Shown: positions 20,499 to 32,122 of the stretch, piece by piece | Position numbering within the stretch: the stretch's first letter is position 1 | How the letters are laid out: every line of letters starts with the position of its first letter | Source of the DNA: Macrostomum hystrix | Taxonomy: Eukaryota > Platyhelminthes > Macrostomidae | Direction of reading: 5' to 3' | Assembly: GCA_950097015.1 (NCBI GenBank) | Contig: CATNEN010000038.1 | Span: 22,692,001 to 22,756,000 of the forward strand | DNA length: 64,000 nucleotides | Notes under the pieces: model-generated | Databases searched by the model: none | Seen by the model: only the letters and a program-made list of their open reading frames with translations | Told to the model about the DNA's origin: nothing | Translations under genes and position numbers: made by a program

Positions 20499-21974
20499 GG
20501 TGTTTCTTCAGATAATATTGATTTATAACAGAGTGGATTCTTAGAAAATAACCGAGGCTTGAGCGGTAAATTTAACTTTTAATAAATTCACTATCTAGTT
20601 AACGAAAGTCGCCAGTTGATTCAGACTAACGGCGCTATTAGCTATGGCAAAACTAACTAGATAAAGAGAAATATACTATTCACTGTTCAGTTTAGCTTTT
20701 GAACAGCATACAATGCTGAACAAGGGTTACAAGGCAAGTGGAATATATTTATATATGGCAAGTCTGCGAAGCTTTTATATGCCTTATATTATATATATTT
20801 ATTACGGAGACCCCCGGGACACACAGAAGACGCTTTCCAGTTCTGACCCTTTTTTCCTGAAGAACGAATCGGCCCTGGCTTGGAGTTGGGGACTTGGGGT
20901 GGTTGAACAGGGTGAGTAATAGCCTGTCGCATGGGCGGCCCCGTCACCCGCCCTGCCCGCCCTGGAGCGGAGGTGGGGTGGGGCGGAGGGCGGGTGAAGA
21001 GCGAGGGAACACAGAGAGAAAACGTGCGCAGGCCTGGTTTCCACTTTCCACTCTAACTGCTTGGACCACCGCCCTTGTCTCTTATTTCTCCTCTCCTCTT
21101 CTCTCTTTTCTTTCTTCTCTCGACACCTCGCGTCATTCTGAATTTCTGAGCAGTTATGTCTGGATTGTATCAGATAGAGAAATTAGACCAATCTCTATAT
21201 ACAGCTATATATGTTAAGAACAGAAAACAGTCCCAGCAAAGGGACAAAGGGTATTCCAATTTTCCTAGCGAGTAGTAGATGTAATAAAAAAGATTAAATA
21301 TAGCAGTTTCCATTTCTGTCTAGACCGAATTTATTCCCGTCTATCTCTACTAAATAGCTTTCTCATCACTAAGTCTTTGTTTAAACAATTTCAATAGTCT
21401 ACTCTCTTGTCAACACTTCAAACGGAGTCTTATTATGGCATTGACGCACAATGGAAATGACTAGATACAAGAATTAGTGCATTTCATGATTAAAAAAGGC
21501 TTACATAATTCACTACGCAGCGATAGGAGCGTGTCTTCTAACATTTCGTGGAATTAATAAGGTTTGTGTAATACGTAGCTCGCTTTACACCTGCGTATAC
21601 TAGGACTTGGGGTCCGTTCAAACCTAACTCTCAAAGCGGAAATGCTAATTCTCGTTTATATAAATTAGTTGCCTCTTTGTGATTATTACGCTGTAATTTG
21701 TTTAGTATTTTGTAGCACGATGGTGATACAGGTCGATCAGACTAAATGAGCATATGCATTCCTATAAAGTCTACTAAATGATTGCAAAGACTCGAATGTA
21801 AGGCTCTACGAAACAGTTAAGGTTACGATTCCTGTCTGTACTGTACACAAAGTTGGAAATTAGACAAGCATATATGTTACACCTTGCTACTTTATTCGTG
21901 TTCAAATTATTTATGTCTTATGTTCAATAAGCGAATTCATTCGTTTAAATTCGTTACTTTCTAACATATATATA
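20499..21974. other. NLK upstream region
   Basis: Holds short TATATA-rich runs near 20750-20800, a GC-rich foldback at 20944-20997 and otherwise unique AT-rich DNA. It is a plausible NLK promoter and 5' UTR region by position only. The open frames at 20713-21217 have no recognisable domain. Confidence 0.4.
20944..20997. other. GC-rich foldback
   Basis: TCACCCGCCCTGCCCGCCC (20944-20962) pairs with the G-rich arm ending GGAGGGCGGGTGA (to 20997) across a short spacer. It stands out as very GC-rich in AT-rich surroundings, about 450 bases upstream of the NLK start codon. It may be a hairpin or G-quadruplex-prone promoter element, or an inserted fragment. Confidence 0.5.
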
Positions 21975-23640
21975 TGTCTGTATAACAGGTCGATACTCCT
22001 GTCTAACAGGTAGATATTCCTGTCTAACAGGTAGATACTCGTGTCTAACAGGTAGATACTACTGTCTAACAGGTAGATACTACTGTCTAACAGGTAGATA
22101 ATCCTGTATAACAGGTAGATAGTCCTGTATAACAGGCACATACTCCTGTATAACAGGTAGATACTCCTGTCTAACAGGTAGATACTCCTGTATAACAGGT
22201 AGATACTCCTGTCTAACAGGTAGATACTCCTGTATAACAGGCACATACTCCTGTATAACAGGTAGATACTCCTGTATAACAGGTAGATACTCCTGTCTAA
22301 CAGGTAGATACTCGTGTCTAACAGGTAGATACTCGTGTCTAACAGGTAGATACTCCTGTTTAACAGGTAGATACTCCTGTTTAACAGGTAGATACTCCTG
22401 TTTAACAGGTAGATACTCCTATTTAACAGGTAGATACTCCTGTTTAACAGGTAGATACTCCTGTCTAACAGGTAGATACTCGTGTCTAACAGGTAGATAC
22501 TACTGTTTAACAGGTAGATACTCCTATTTAACAGGTAGATACTCCTGTTTAACAGGTAGATACTCCTATCTAACAGGTAGATACTCGTGTCTAACAGGTA
22601 GATACTACTGTCTAACAGGTAGATACTTCTGTCTAACAGGTAGATACTTCTGTCTAACAGGTAGATACTCGTGTCTAACAGGTCGATACTCCTGCATAAC
22701 AGGTAGATACTCGTGTCTAACAGGTCGATACTCCTGCATAACAGGTAGATACTCGTGTCTAACAGGTAGATACTCGTGTCTAACAGGTAGATACTCGTGT
22801 CTAACAGGTAGATACTCCTGTTTAACAGGTAGATACTCCTGTTTAACAGGTAGATACTCCTGTCTAACAGGTAGATACTCGTGTCTAACAGGTAGATACT
22901 ACTGTCTAACAGGTAGATACTACTGTCTAACAGGTAGATACTACTGTCTAACAGGTAGATACTACTGTCTAACAGGTAGATACTCGTGTCTAACAGGTCG
23001 ATACTACTGTCTAACAGGTAGATACTCGTGTCTAACAGGTAGATACTAGTGTCTAACAGGTAGATACTCGTGTCTAACAGGTAGATACCACTGTCTAACA
23101 AGTAGATATTCTTGTCAAACAGGTAGATACTCCTGCATAACAGGTAGATACTCCTGTCTAACAGGTAGATACTCGTGTCTAACAGGTAGATACTCGTGTC
23201 TAACAGGTAGATACTCGTGTCTAACAGGTAGATAATCCTGTATAACAGGTAGATAGTCCTGTATAACAGGCAAATACTCCTGTATAACAGGTAGATACTC
23301 CTGTCTAACAGGTAGATACTCCTGTATAACAGGTAGATACTCCTGTCTAACAGGTAGATACTCCTGTATAACAGGCACATACTCCTGTATAACAGGTAGA
23401 TACTCCTGTATAACAGGTAGATACTCCTGTCTAACAGGTAGATACTCCTGTATAACAGGTAGATACTCCTGTCTAACAGGTAGATACTCGTGTCTAACAG
23501 GTCGATACTCCTGCATAACAGGTAGATACTCGTGTCTAACAGGTAGATAATCCTGTATAACAGGTAGATAGTCCTGTATAACAGGTAGATATTACTGTCT
23601 AACAGGTAGATACTCGTGTCTAACTGGTAGATACTTCTAA
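21975..23640. repeat. 1.7-kb minisatellite, 21-bp unit
   Basis: About 79 copies of CTGTCTAACAGGTAGATACT plus C, with CTGTATAACAGG and CTGTTTAACAGG subtypes. Recurrent blocks (CAGGCACATACTCCTGTATA at about 22134, 22238 and 23366) show segmental copying. The 489-codon minus frame is an artefact of the 21-base period. It lies in the NLK-CTDNEP1 intergenic space. Confidence 0.96.
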
Positions 23641-23776
23641 CTAAAAAGTAGATTAAAACTGCCTAACAGGTAAATATTCCGGTCTAAGAGGTAGTTATTA
23701 ACATGTTACTTTTAAACTGACTAAGATATTGTATATTGATTTAGTGCTGATTAACGCTATCTGAAATCTGAAATTT

Positions 23777-23867
23777 CGGTGATTTACTTTTTTTCCTGTT
23801 CCCTAAGCATGTAGATCGCACTGGTGAGTGAGTGAACAGGAAAAATTCCTTAGGGAATTAGTCACCG
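23777..23867. repeat. imperfect inverted repeat, about 90 bp
   Basis: CGGTGA and CCTGTTC on the left are mirrored by GAACAGG and TCACCG on the right, with gaps and an A/T-rich middle. It may be a small foldback or MITE-like element; no target-site duplication was established. Confidence 0.35.
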
Positions 23868-24514
23868 CCCAGACAAATAAACTCCTACTATTTTTTGCGA
23901 GATTAACACAAGTTTAGTAATGGCCTAAAAATAGATCACTGTACATTTGTGACTCACTAAGGGGGTAGCAGTGTGTGGGGAATAACTGCCCAAATCCCAT
24001 AAATTTGTACACTTATAAGATAGATCGAACAAAGTCAATAAGAGAGATATAGTAACTGAAAATGAGGAGTATAGTTAAATGTCATATTTTTGCTTCGGTT
24101 CCTGGGGAAGGAATTTTAACACAGGAATTATATAGAAAGAGACAAATCCCCACATCCTCACTCTCATTGGATAAAAGGGATTACGGATTAGAATTTTATG
24201 AAAGAAAGAAAGAATTTTGCCAGCTTTTTTTTCTAACTTAACTACCTGACTATGTTAAGGGGGGTTAACTGAAAATATTCAGAACGATCGTCTTTTGTGT
24301 CAGCAATGGTAGAGCAGAGATGAATCATCGTTTCATACACACACAGAAATCTGAATGTAAACATTCATGCTTAGCGGTGCCCATTTAATCTGCTTTGTTT
24401 AAGAGAAGGAAGGATATTAGCTTTGTCTAATATTGCACAGATGGCACAGTATCGTTTCAGCGCCAATAATAAAATAATACCAGCTTGTAAATTGTAATAT
24501 GATAACATATAGTA

Positions 24515-24765
24515 ACACCTGTCTAATAATTCGATACGCCTGTCTAACAGTTCTAGACACCTGTCTAACAGTTCTAGACACCTGTCTAACAGTTTGATAA
24601 ACCTGTCTAACAGTTTGATAAACCTGTCTAACAGTTTGATAAACCTGTCTAACAGTTTGATAAACCTGTCTAACAGTTCGATACACTTGTCTAACAGGTT
24701 GTTACTTAATTCTAACTGTTCAATGCACTTGTCTAACAGTTCGACACCTGTCTAATAGATTATAT
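24515..24765. repeat. minisatellite, 21-bp unit
   Basis: About ten copies of CCTGTCTAACAGTTTGATAA plus A. It shares CTGTCTAACAG with the 1.7-kb array 900 bases away and is probably a diverged sister array. The intervening 23868-24514 is unique AT-rich DNA with no gene seen. Confidence 0.9.
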
Positions 24766-25070
24766 TGTTTTTTTGAAGCTATGCTTCTCAAAAGCCGTAC
24801 GATCCGTTGTGAATAAAACCTTTTTTGTTTAGAATTAAAAAATGTTGACTGTCATTAAAAAGTAAAAAATTGTTTTATCGTATTCGATTTCTAGCACATG
24901 CTCTCGATACTACTGCGAGTAAAAAGTAAAGTTTTTATTAGTCAGTTCTAATTCTGACTCAAGAAATTCTTCAACGCGTCTAATTTCGAACAGATTTGCG
25001 TATATTAAAGAGCTTAAGCTATATATAGATGTGCACCAACTGCATAAGTTATAAGTTATTGACGTATAAG

Positions 25071-25121
25071 TTATTTCCGTTTATTTATTTCTCTAGACAT
25101 AGACTAAATAAACGGAAATAA
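25071..25121. repeat. perfect 17-bp inverted repeat
   Basis: TTATTTCCGTTTATTTA (25071-25087) and its exact reverse complement TAAATAAACGGAAATAA (25105-25121) are separated by 17 bases. It lies about 70 bases upstream of the recombinase relic. It could be an element terminus, a hairpin or chance in AT-rich DNA, though 17 perfect pairs are unusual. Confidence 0.7.
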
Positions 25122-25190
25122 TATATTTATACCCCGTTCAGCAGATTGCTCACTGGGGTGTGACCATAGACGAAGTAAAATTAAAAAAGC

Positions 25191-25461
25191 TTGTCATGCC
25201 TGTCATGCAACAGGCAATGGAAACCCGATGATCGCTCGGAATGGTTTACAAGGACTCCGATTGGACGGCATACGTTGGCCGAAACTGTGAAGTCGCTTGT
25301 GACGAAGGTGGCTCCGGACGACACTACTCGCTACACTAACCAGTCGCTACACTACACTGACTGTTTTACACGATGCTGGTGTACCGCGCCAGTTTATCGC
25401 ACGGCACACGGGCCATAGTAGCTCTGCTCTAGAGCGATACATCGATGTTTCGATGACTTAG
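25191..25461 (+). pseudogene. broken Crypton-type (DUF3504-like) tyrosine recombinase fragment
   Basis: The first frame (from 25191) reads IGRHTLAETVKSLVTKVA and then RYTNQSLHYT. The next frame (25357 onward) continues TVLHDAGVPRQFIARHTGHS and SSALERYID, ending at TAG 25459-25461. Joined across a one-base frame change, this matches the C-terminal catalytic half of eukaryotic tyrosine recombinase-like domains: TLA, YTNHSLR, AG(V) then TGHRS, and a terminal Y. The usual HSLR arginine is His here, the TGH motif is kept, and the Tyr in ERYI is a candidate nucleophile. The frame shift, the altered motif residue and the lack of a 5' half all indicate a dead mobile-element copy. The downstream DNA to about 25660 has similar base composition and may be more of the same element. 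Identification is from motifs only. Confidence 0.6.
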
Positions 25462-26190
25462 CAGAAGCGCTTCAGTACAATTCTGTCCCGTTCTGTCCAG
25501 GTGAAGGAAGGCGAAGAGACGCGCGGTGCGTGACCACTGCTAGCACCTCTGCGGTGGTGGGATCTGGAGACGTCGAGAGGCATCAAGAGGGGCCTGCCAA
25601 TGGACAGCCACTAGCGAAGAAGATGCTTGTGGAGTTGTGCGGTGAGACGAATCGTGTAGTTGTCTACTTTGATTGAGCTGCTTTGTTATGACCCATTCAC
25701 TAACTTTAAACGGAAAAGTTTGTGTTATTTATTTGTTCATAACATTGTAATCTGTTGTCTACAATATTATTATTATAAACATAGACAAAATAGAAAAAAT
25801 TCGTTATTCGTGCGTCTAATTTATTTGGATCGTTTATTTGGAGCGGCCAAAGGGGTATAAATATCGCTTCTTTATCTTACGCGCTAGGCATCTACTGGGA
25901 CGCAAGTGCTTGTGATGACATTGCTCGCCACCGAACCTCCGAAGTTCCGAGCGTCTCTGAATTGAGTAGGCCTGAAGCATCGCTTTCTTCTTCGTGTGCC
26001 TCTGATATGATGCAGTGCTCGACATATTAACGCGATTTCGTAGCTATAGCCGCTCCAATCCACGACACAATGTCCCATAAGCTGGTAGTGCGTGGTCTGA
26101 TGATGCCTGCAATCAATTTCGACAGCATTGCATAACCTATCAGGCTCTCCCGGAAAGAGCCATCGATACACGGCTAGACGTCAAGTGGCG
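25462..26190. other. possible remainder of the mobile element, and unique DNA
   Basis: Higher GC than the flanks at 25462-25660 and 25860-26190. Short frames on the minus strand (25884-26171, 25834-26025) show no domain I recognise. It may be decayed element sequence; nothing is confirmed. Confidence 0.3.
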
Positions 26191-26194
26191 CTTG

Positions 26195-26440
26195 ATGTCC
26201 CGTGATGTCCCATTGACGGTGCATATTTGTCAATTGTCTAAGGCGCTTGATGTCCCGTTGACGGCGCTAGATGTCTCGTTGACGGCGCTAGATGTCTCGT
26301 TGACGGCGCTTGATGTTCCCGTTGACGGCGCTTGATGTTCCCGTTGACGGCGCTTGATGTTCCCGTTGACGGCGCTTGATGTCCGGTTGACGGTGCTTGA
26401 TGTTTTATCGACGGCGCTCAATCATGTCCCGTTGACTGCG
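26195..26440. repeat. minisatellite, 21-22 bp unit
   Basis: About ten imperfect copies of GTTGACGGCGCTTGATGTCC, with TTCCC and TCTC variants. CpG-containing units set it apart from the AT-rich surroundings. Confidence 0.88.
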
Positions 26441-26864
26441 CTCGATTCGCAATTCGGGATTCATCGATCTAATCTACAATGATATTGAGAGCAAGATGAC
26501 TTGCCGGAATGATCCGAGCCGATTTGGATTTACTAATTGGGGGTGTGGATTAATTGACTTAAGGGAGATAGCTTTTGGGGAAAAGATCGTTTTTTATTTA
26601 TGGAAAGAATAGCAGGAGGAACGGAATATTTGATGTCCCAGATGGAAAGAGTAATAAAATTGTTTGTGCAACCTTTGTGACTCACTAACCGCAGTTATAG
26701 ATAAAGACTTTGGTGGGTGTGCGTTGCGTGCGTGAGACGTAAGGTGGGCCGGTGGTCGTGGCTGCATCGTTTGGTTGTCGCTGTATTTAGCTGGTCACTT
26801 TGACTCCGTTGCGACTCTCTCCATTGCGGATTTTTTGACCCAGCATATAATCTGTGCGATATAC

Positions 26865-27025
26865 GGAAGCATGACAATTGCCTGCACAATTGATTGCGCG
26901 ACAACTGATTGCGTGAAGACCAGTTGCCTGCGCGACAGCTGACTGCACGACAACTAACTGCGGTGACAGCTGACTGGATGACAACTGCCTGCGCGACAAC
27001 TGACTGCTCGGCGACAACTGACCAG
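26865..27025. repeat. degenerate tandem repeat, about 20-bp unit
   Basis: Irregular copies around GACAACTGACTGC, with insertions and substitutions. The minus-strand Gln/Leu/Ser-rich open frame (26787-27095) derives from it. 26441-26864 is unique with no gene seen. Confidence 0.7.
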
Positions 27026-27621
27026 TTTGCTTTATTGTTATTACGTACAAATCAACACTATTATTACGATGATTAAGTACCATAGCACTATTCATCTAGA
27101 CAATATAAAATACCAGGCAAATAAAAAGCTCAAGTATAAATGGGTTATTATTTTAGTGTATCAGGAATCTGAATCGTCATTACTTTGCACCTCATACGAA
27201 AAAACATTGCTGGTGCCCGAGTGCAAATTAGTTTTGATTAAAAAAATATAATTTTTAGTAAACTAAAAAAAAATAATATAATCTGTAAAGACATAGTATC
27301 TACGAACCAAAGGGGACAAGCATATACTATATAACATTCGTTAACATTTAAGAACTTTTCAAAGTAAGTTGATTTTCTACGAACCTGATTCTCGTGCTCA
27401 TCCCGTCAAGCAAGCCCGTCAAAGTGTAGCAATTTGTTGCCTTTTTTGCCAACAAGCATTAATTTTAGCCTATCTAGATAGCCATTCGTTAAGGACTGTC
27501 TGCTGGTATAAAACCTGCAGTGCAGTGTACATGCAAAATTGTGTATTGCTTCTATAAAAGTTATAAAAGAATTACATCGCTTCGATTTCTTTATACTCTG
27601 GCCTCTTACAACCTGCAAGTA

Positions 27622-30600
27622 ATGTCGCAAAATAAAGTAAAATGGGTGCAGCTGAAGTTCCTAACCGCGATTCGTCTTATTCTTGTACTTTTTACCCGAC
27701 TATGTACAATTAGTTCCTTCTTCATTAAGAAGCAGTGCCGCCAAGTATGTTTTTATTTTTTTCAGGACATGGTCTATATTATAGGCCTAACTTGACTTCA
27801 AACAGTTTTTCTTTTTTTGGTACAATAAAGTATTTGGTACTAGTGAAAAATATAGTGATAGCCTAAGTCAATTTGTCAGAACCTTAACAATTAACCAATG
27901 GTCTGAATCATGCAGAGTGCACACCTGAAAAAAGTGTGAGGCTAGAGTGCATACTAAAAATGTTTGTTTTGCATGCTTGAAAGTTGAAAGAGTGTAAAAA
28001 ATCTATAAATAAATAGGAAATGAAACAATGTTAATTTTCTCTTGTCAACAACCTTTTTTGCTTGGTACTATTAGTCATTAATGGATACATGTGTTATACA
28101 AACCTAAGGACTTAATGTTCATACCAAGATACAATAATTTAATCTATGGCAAGTGCATGCCAACCATACATATGCCAGATTAGGCAGGCAACACCAATGC
28201 ACATCCCAATTTTTAGGCATATACTACATGATCTAGACAATAGCAATTTATAAACATGTTTTAGAATAATCATGTTAGTAGCTTAACCTTCACTGGGAAT
28301 AACTATCTTATAAGTATAGCAATAGTACATATTATAATAGATAACTTGTGCAATATTCTAGCACATTTTTGCATGTAGCAATCAATAGGCCCTATCTTAT
28401 ATCTAAGGGGCTATGCTGCGCTATTCTTGTACATTTGCAACCTCCAAAATCTAAGCTAGACATACATGTGCAATAGCCTGCTGATCCAGCCAAATTGGCT
28501 AAATAAAATGAGGGCCATTGGGCCAAGCAAAGTAAGTTGCAAAAATCAATAGACAAAAGGCAAAAAATCTAGGGTGGACCAAGGGACAAAGAGGGAACAA
28601 AGAAAGCACAAAGAAGAGAGAGAAAATCAGAGAAAGAGAAGAAAGAAGAGAAGAACTTTTGTTATTGTTTTCTTTGTGGCTTCCTTCTTTGTTTAATTCT
28701 CTTTTTGTCCTTGTCCCCTATTAAATTTAAACCTCCTTGTGAGTGGCTAGTCTTGTGAGTTTTATGCTAGAATAAGTGAGCTTATCTGCTGTAGCTATAA
28801 GCTACTCTATCTTATCAGCAAACCAAAGCCATAGGTAGTTTCAAAAGTTTTAAATATATTAGCTAGCTTAAATAATGTAAGAGACATAGTAGGAAAATCA
28901 TCTCATTATTAGCTTAAGTTTGTAACTTATTTACTTATAGCATGAAATGGAGCAATTACTAAAATATTCTAATACCTAAAACTTGCTGTTAATTTTTGTA
29001 TAACTTATAGATTAAAAAATTAAAATATCTATAGGCCTAAGTTGAAATTAGCATTGTGATCAGTAGCTTGGCTTATATACAATGCATTAATGTATGCATT
29101 GTATGCCGTTTAGGTAGGGTTAAACTCCAAATCACAGTAGTAGTGTATAGTGCCTAATTGTTAGGCCTACTATGTCAGGGCAGGTGAGTCTACATCTGGT
29201 GTGTGTGTGCCTATATATACCATGCATCAGCGCCCATAGACATGCAATTATAATTATGTTAATTATTATATTAGTAAAATATAAGCATCAATAATGTAGA
29301 TAAGTATATGTTACACCATAAATTTTCATTTATTTTGTGCATCTATTCTATAGTATTATATTTGATATTAATTATAATTCAATATTTTATTCTATACCTA
29401 GGTAATGTTAACAAAGTATTAGAAATAGTTCATCTTGGTTTTGGCAGGCCCACATGCTGATGGCACTCCTGATGCACTCCTGTAATATAAAGTACAAAAA
29501 TGTACAATACATATTATAAAATACACATTCTTTCACTAGAAAATATCACCCTTTGTAGATCCAGCAGCATAGAACAATTCGATATGACATTGCACCCCTG
29601 TCACCACATTCGAAGCTGAGGCTAAGCAAGTTGTCTTTTACTATTTGTAATTTCTATAACATAATACATAAATATGTTAATTAAATATTTTTAACAATAC
29701 ATTTTTAGGTCGAGTTAGGCGAAAAATTTTAGTTCTGGATCTAGACGAGACCTTGATACATTCGCAGCATGATGGATTAGTACAAACTGGAACTCAATCT
29801 AGGACACCGTTTGATTTCTCTGTGCAGGCAAGGCATCTACTGAGTTGATAGAGCTAGTATCAGTGGGATGAGATCTAAATCTAACTGTAATCCCAATCCG
29901 ATCTCAGATCGATCCCAAATCCCTGATTCCAATCGGATCCTAAAAGATCCCAAATCCTTGATCCCAGATCCTTATCTGATCCTAAATCCCCGTCTAAACC
30001 CATGATCGAGCCCTAATCCCAATTTAATCCCTGATCGAGCGATAATCCCAATCTAATCCCTGATCGAGCCCTAATCCCAATCTGATCCCTGATCGAGCCC
30101 TAATCCCAATCTGAGCCCTTATCTAGCCATAATCCCAAATTGATTCCTGATACAGCCCTAATCTTCATCTCATCCCTGATCTTAAATAGATTTCAGATCC
30201 AAGTCATAACTTAGAACCGAGTCTGATCCCAGATCCCTATTTGATCCCAGTTCCCAACCCGACCTTAGATCAATCTAAAATCCTAGACCTCAATTCGATC
30301 GCAGTTCCCAATCTGATCCCAGATCCCCATCTGATCCCAGATCCCTATCTGATCCCAGATCTACATCTGATCCCGGATCCCCATCTGATCCCGGATCCCT
30401 ATCTGATCCCAGATCCCTATCTGATTCCAGATCTACATCTGATCCCGGATCCCCATCTGATCCCGGATCCCCATCTGATCCCAGATCCCTATATGATCCC
30501 AGATCCCTATCTGATCCCAGATCCCCATCTGATGCCAGATCCCCATCTGACGCAGATAATAGAAAAATTCATATTCCAGGTTCGAATCGAGCGGCACAAT

Positions 30601-32122
30601 GTTCGATTCTTTGTCCACAAACGGCCGCACGTTGATTTCTTCTTAGACGTTGTCAGCCAATGGTTCGATTTAGTGATTTTCACAGCTTCTCTGCAGATCT
30701 ACGGCGAAGCGGTTTCTAACCGATTAGACAACGGTAGGAAAATTCTTCGCTGCGGATACTACCGCCAGGACTGCCAGGTGGATAACGGTGGCTATACAAA
30801 AAATCTAACTGCAATATCGCCTGACCTGGCTTCCATATTTATTTTGGACAACTCGCCCGGAGCTTATCGATTCTTTCCTGGTAAGCGAGTTTTCATACTC
30901 TTTCGTTACCATATTACCAGGGGTCATCAAACTAATTAGCTAGCGGGTCAAAGAGAAAACCTAAGAAACGATAGCGGGCCGCATTGCCTGTATAAATATG
31001 AGATAGGGAAAAAAGACACGGGAGAGATAAGACACGGGAGAGATGAGACACGGTAGAGATGAGACACGGGAGAGATGAGACACGGGAGAGATGAGACACG
31101 TGAAATGACACAGGAGAGATAAAGCACAGGAGAGATAAGACACAGGAGAGATAAGACACAGGAGAGATAAGACACAGGAGAGATAAGACACAGGAGAGAT
31201 GAGACACAGGAGAGATGAGACACATAAGAGATAAGACACATAAGAGATAAGACACATTATGATTTTATTATTATTATTTTATAAAATATTCGCTATGAAA
31301 TTTTTCGATTCTTAGACCATAAATCGCATATTTTAAATCCCAAAAACGTTGGATCCTAGATCCCAGAATCCTTTCCACATTTTTAATGTCAAACAAAATC
31401 TTTCTGACAAGCGAGATCCCTAAAAATACTTTTTACAAATGTCCCATCCCAGATGGGGATCCGGGATCAGATGTTGATTTGGGATCAGATAAGGATCCCT
31501 GATCCCGAAAATCATTATAACAACACTAAATCCTAGACCCTGGACCTGAAAGAGTTTTTGGTTAATAAAAAATAGTAATTGATTACACCTGCCCCAATCG
31601 GGCCAGATTTGCAGCCGACAGCACAGCCGCAGCTATTGTGCGTCGCATCTGAAGGCTGCGTACGGCTGTTCAGTCCATGGACTGGGGGGACGCCACACCC
31701 ACCTTCAATTATCCCAGCTAATGCAGGTACCCATTTAACAGCTGAGGTGAACCGAAGCAATACAGAGTCAAGTGTCTTGCTAAAGGACACAAATTGTACA
31801 AGTGGAGTCGGGATTCGAACCCCCGACCTTGAAGTCGTAAATTCCGACGCCCTGATCCCTAGTCTAAAACCCCGTACTTTTTTGGTTAAGAGTATTAAAA
31901 CATCTGATGTCTGACTGAAAAAGCGTTTGAAATTCTCCAGAAAAAAAACAAACTTCTTTGATCATCTTGCACTCACGCTTTACAGACAACGCCATCCCGA
32001 TTGAGTCTTGGTTCTCAGACAGTTCAGACACTGCTCTGCTGTCCCTACTACCAATGTTGGATTCGATGCGTTTTGTTAGTGATGTGCGCAGTGTTCTGAG
32101 CCGAAAGTTGCACAGAACTTGA
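27622..32122 (+). CDS. CTDNEP1: CTD nuclear envelope phosphatase 1 (Dullard)
   Basis: Exons are 27622-27744, 29559-29629, 29719-29827, 30580-30880 and 31986-32122: 741 bases, 246 aa, near the 244 aa of vertebrate CTDNEP1. It is a HAD-family Ser/Thr phosphatase of the nuclear envelope/ER that dephosphorylates lipin. An N-terminal hydrophobic helix (about residues 12-36) anchors it. [10 protein letters not shown] precedes the catalytic DLDET (D72-T76) in [14 protein letters not shown]. Further family blocks are [64 protein letters not shown] and [11 protein letters not shown]. Intron 3 starts with GC instead of GT (CAG then GCAAGG); this join aligns exactly with the family. The exon 3 acceptor was placed at 29717-29718, because the nearer AG would cause an in-frame stop. 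The first in-frame ATG at 27622 is used. Introns 3 and 4 hold arrays and a SINE-like fragment. Confidence 0.94.
27745..29558. other. CTDNEP1 intron 1, unique AT-rich
   Basis: A 1.8-kb intron with donor GTATGT and acceptor TTTGTAG. It has no tandem array, no open frame of note, and a purine-rich GAAAGA run near 28600-28650. Confidence 0.7.
29880..30562. repeat. GATCCCA-type minisatellites in CTDNEP1 intron 3
   Basis: Two adjoining arrays. 29990-30180 has about 29-bp units around CCCTGATCGAGCCCTAATCC. 30235-30560 has 18-bp units GATCCCAGATCCCCATCT. Both contain GATCCCA and grade into one another. The array ends about 17 bases before exon 4. The 232-codon plus frame fuses array and exon 4 and is not the true reading start. 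Confidence 0.93.
31005..31256. repeat. minisatellite in CTDNEP1 intron 4, 15-16 bp purine-rich unit
   Basis: About 16 copies of GAGACACGGGAGAGAT and ATAAGACACAGGAGAG. It is a member of the dispersed purine-rich family also found in NLK intron 3 and at 49.7 and 61.4 kb. Confidence 0.93.
31440..31515. repeat. GATCCC-type repeats in both orientations
   Basis: Short run in CTDNEP1 intron 4 with GGGATCAGAT and its inverse CATCCCAGAT/CTGATCCC. It is related to the intron 3 array and to the 32.7-33.2 kb array, here in opposite orientation. Confidence 0.6.
31580..31870 (-). mobile_element. tRNA-derived SINE-like element in CTDNEP1 intron 4
   Basis: On the minus strand a Pol III B box (GGGGTTCGAATCCC) near 31815 follows a weak A box-like segment. 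It is followed by GTCCTTTAGCAAGACACTTG and AAATGGGTACCTGCATTAGC, a central domain like those of conserved-core SINEs in lophotrochozoans. An 80-90 base module (31619-31705) then matches the element at 38474-38560. The anticodon and acceptor stems do not fold as a functional tRNA. Confidence 0.65.

Noticed and set aside
21911-23516. 489-codon minus-strand Leu/Tyr/Arg repeat frame
   Set aside because: Pure translation of a 21-bp minisatellite with a non-ATG start; no unique sequence of substance at either end.
30241-30939. 232-codon frame covering CTDNEP1 exon 4 as a separate gene
   Set aside because: Its first half is the 18-bp intronic array and its end runs past the GTAAGC donor; only 30580-30880 is exon.
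31800-31870. Possible tRNA gene on the minus strand (perfect T-arm/B box)
   Set aside because: The T arm is good, but acceptor and anticodon stems do not pair, and SINE-type sequence follows directly.
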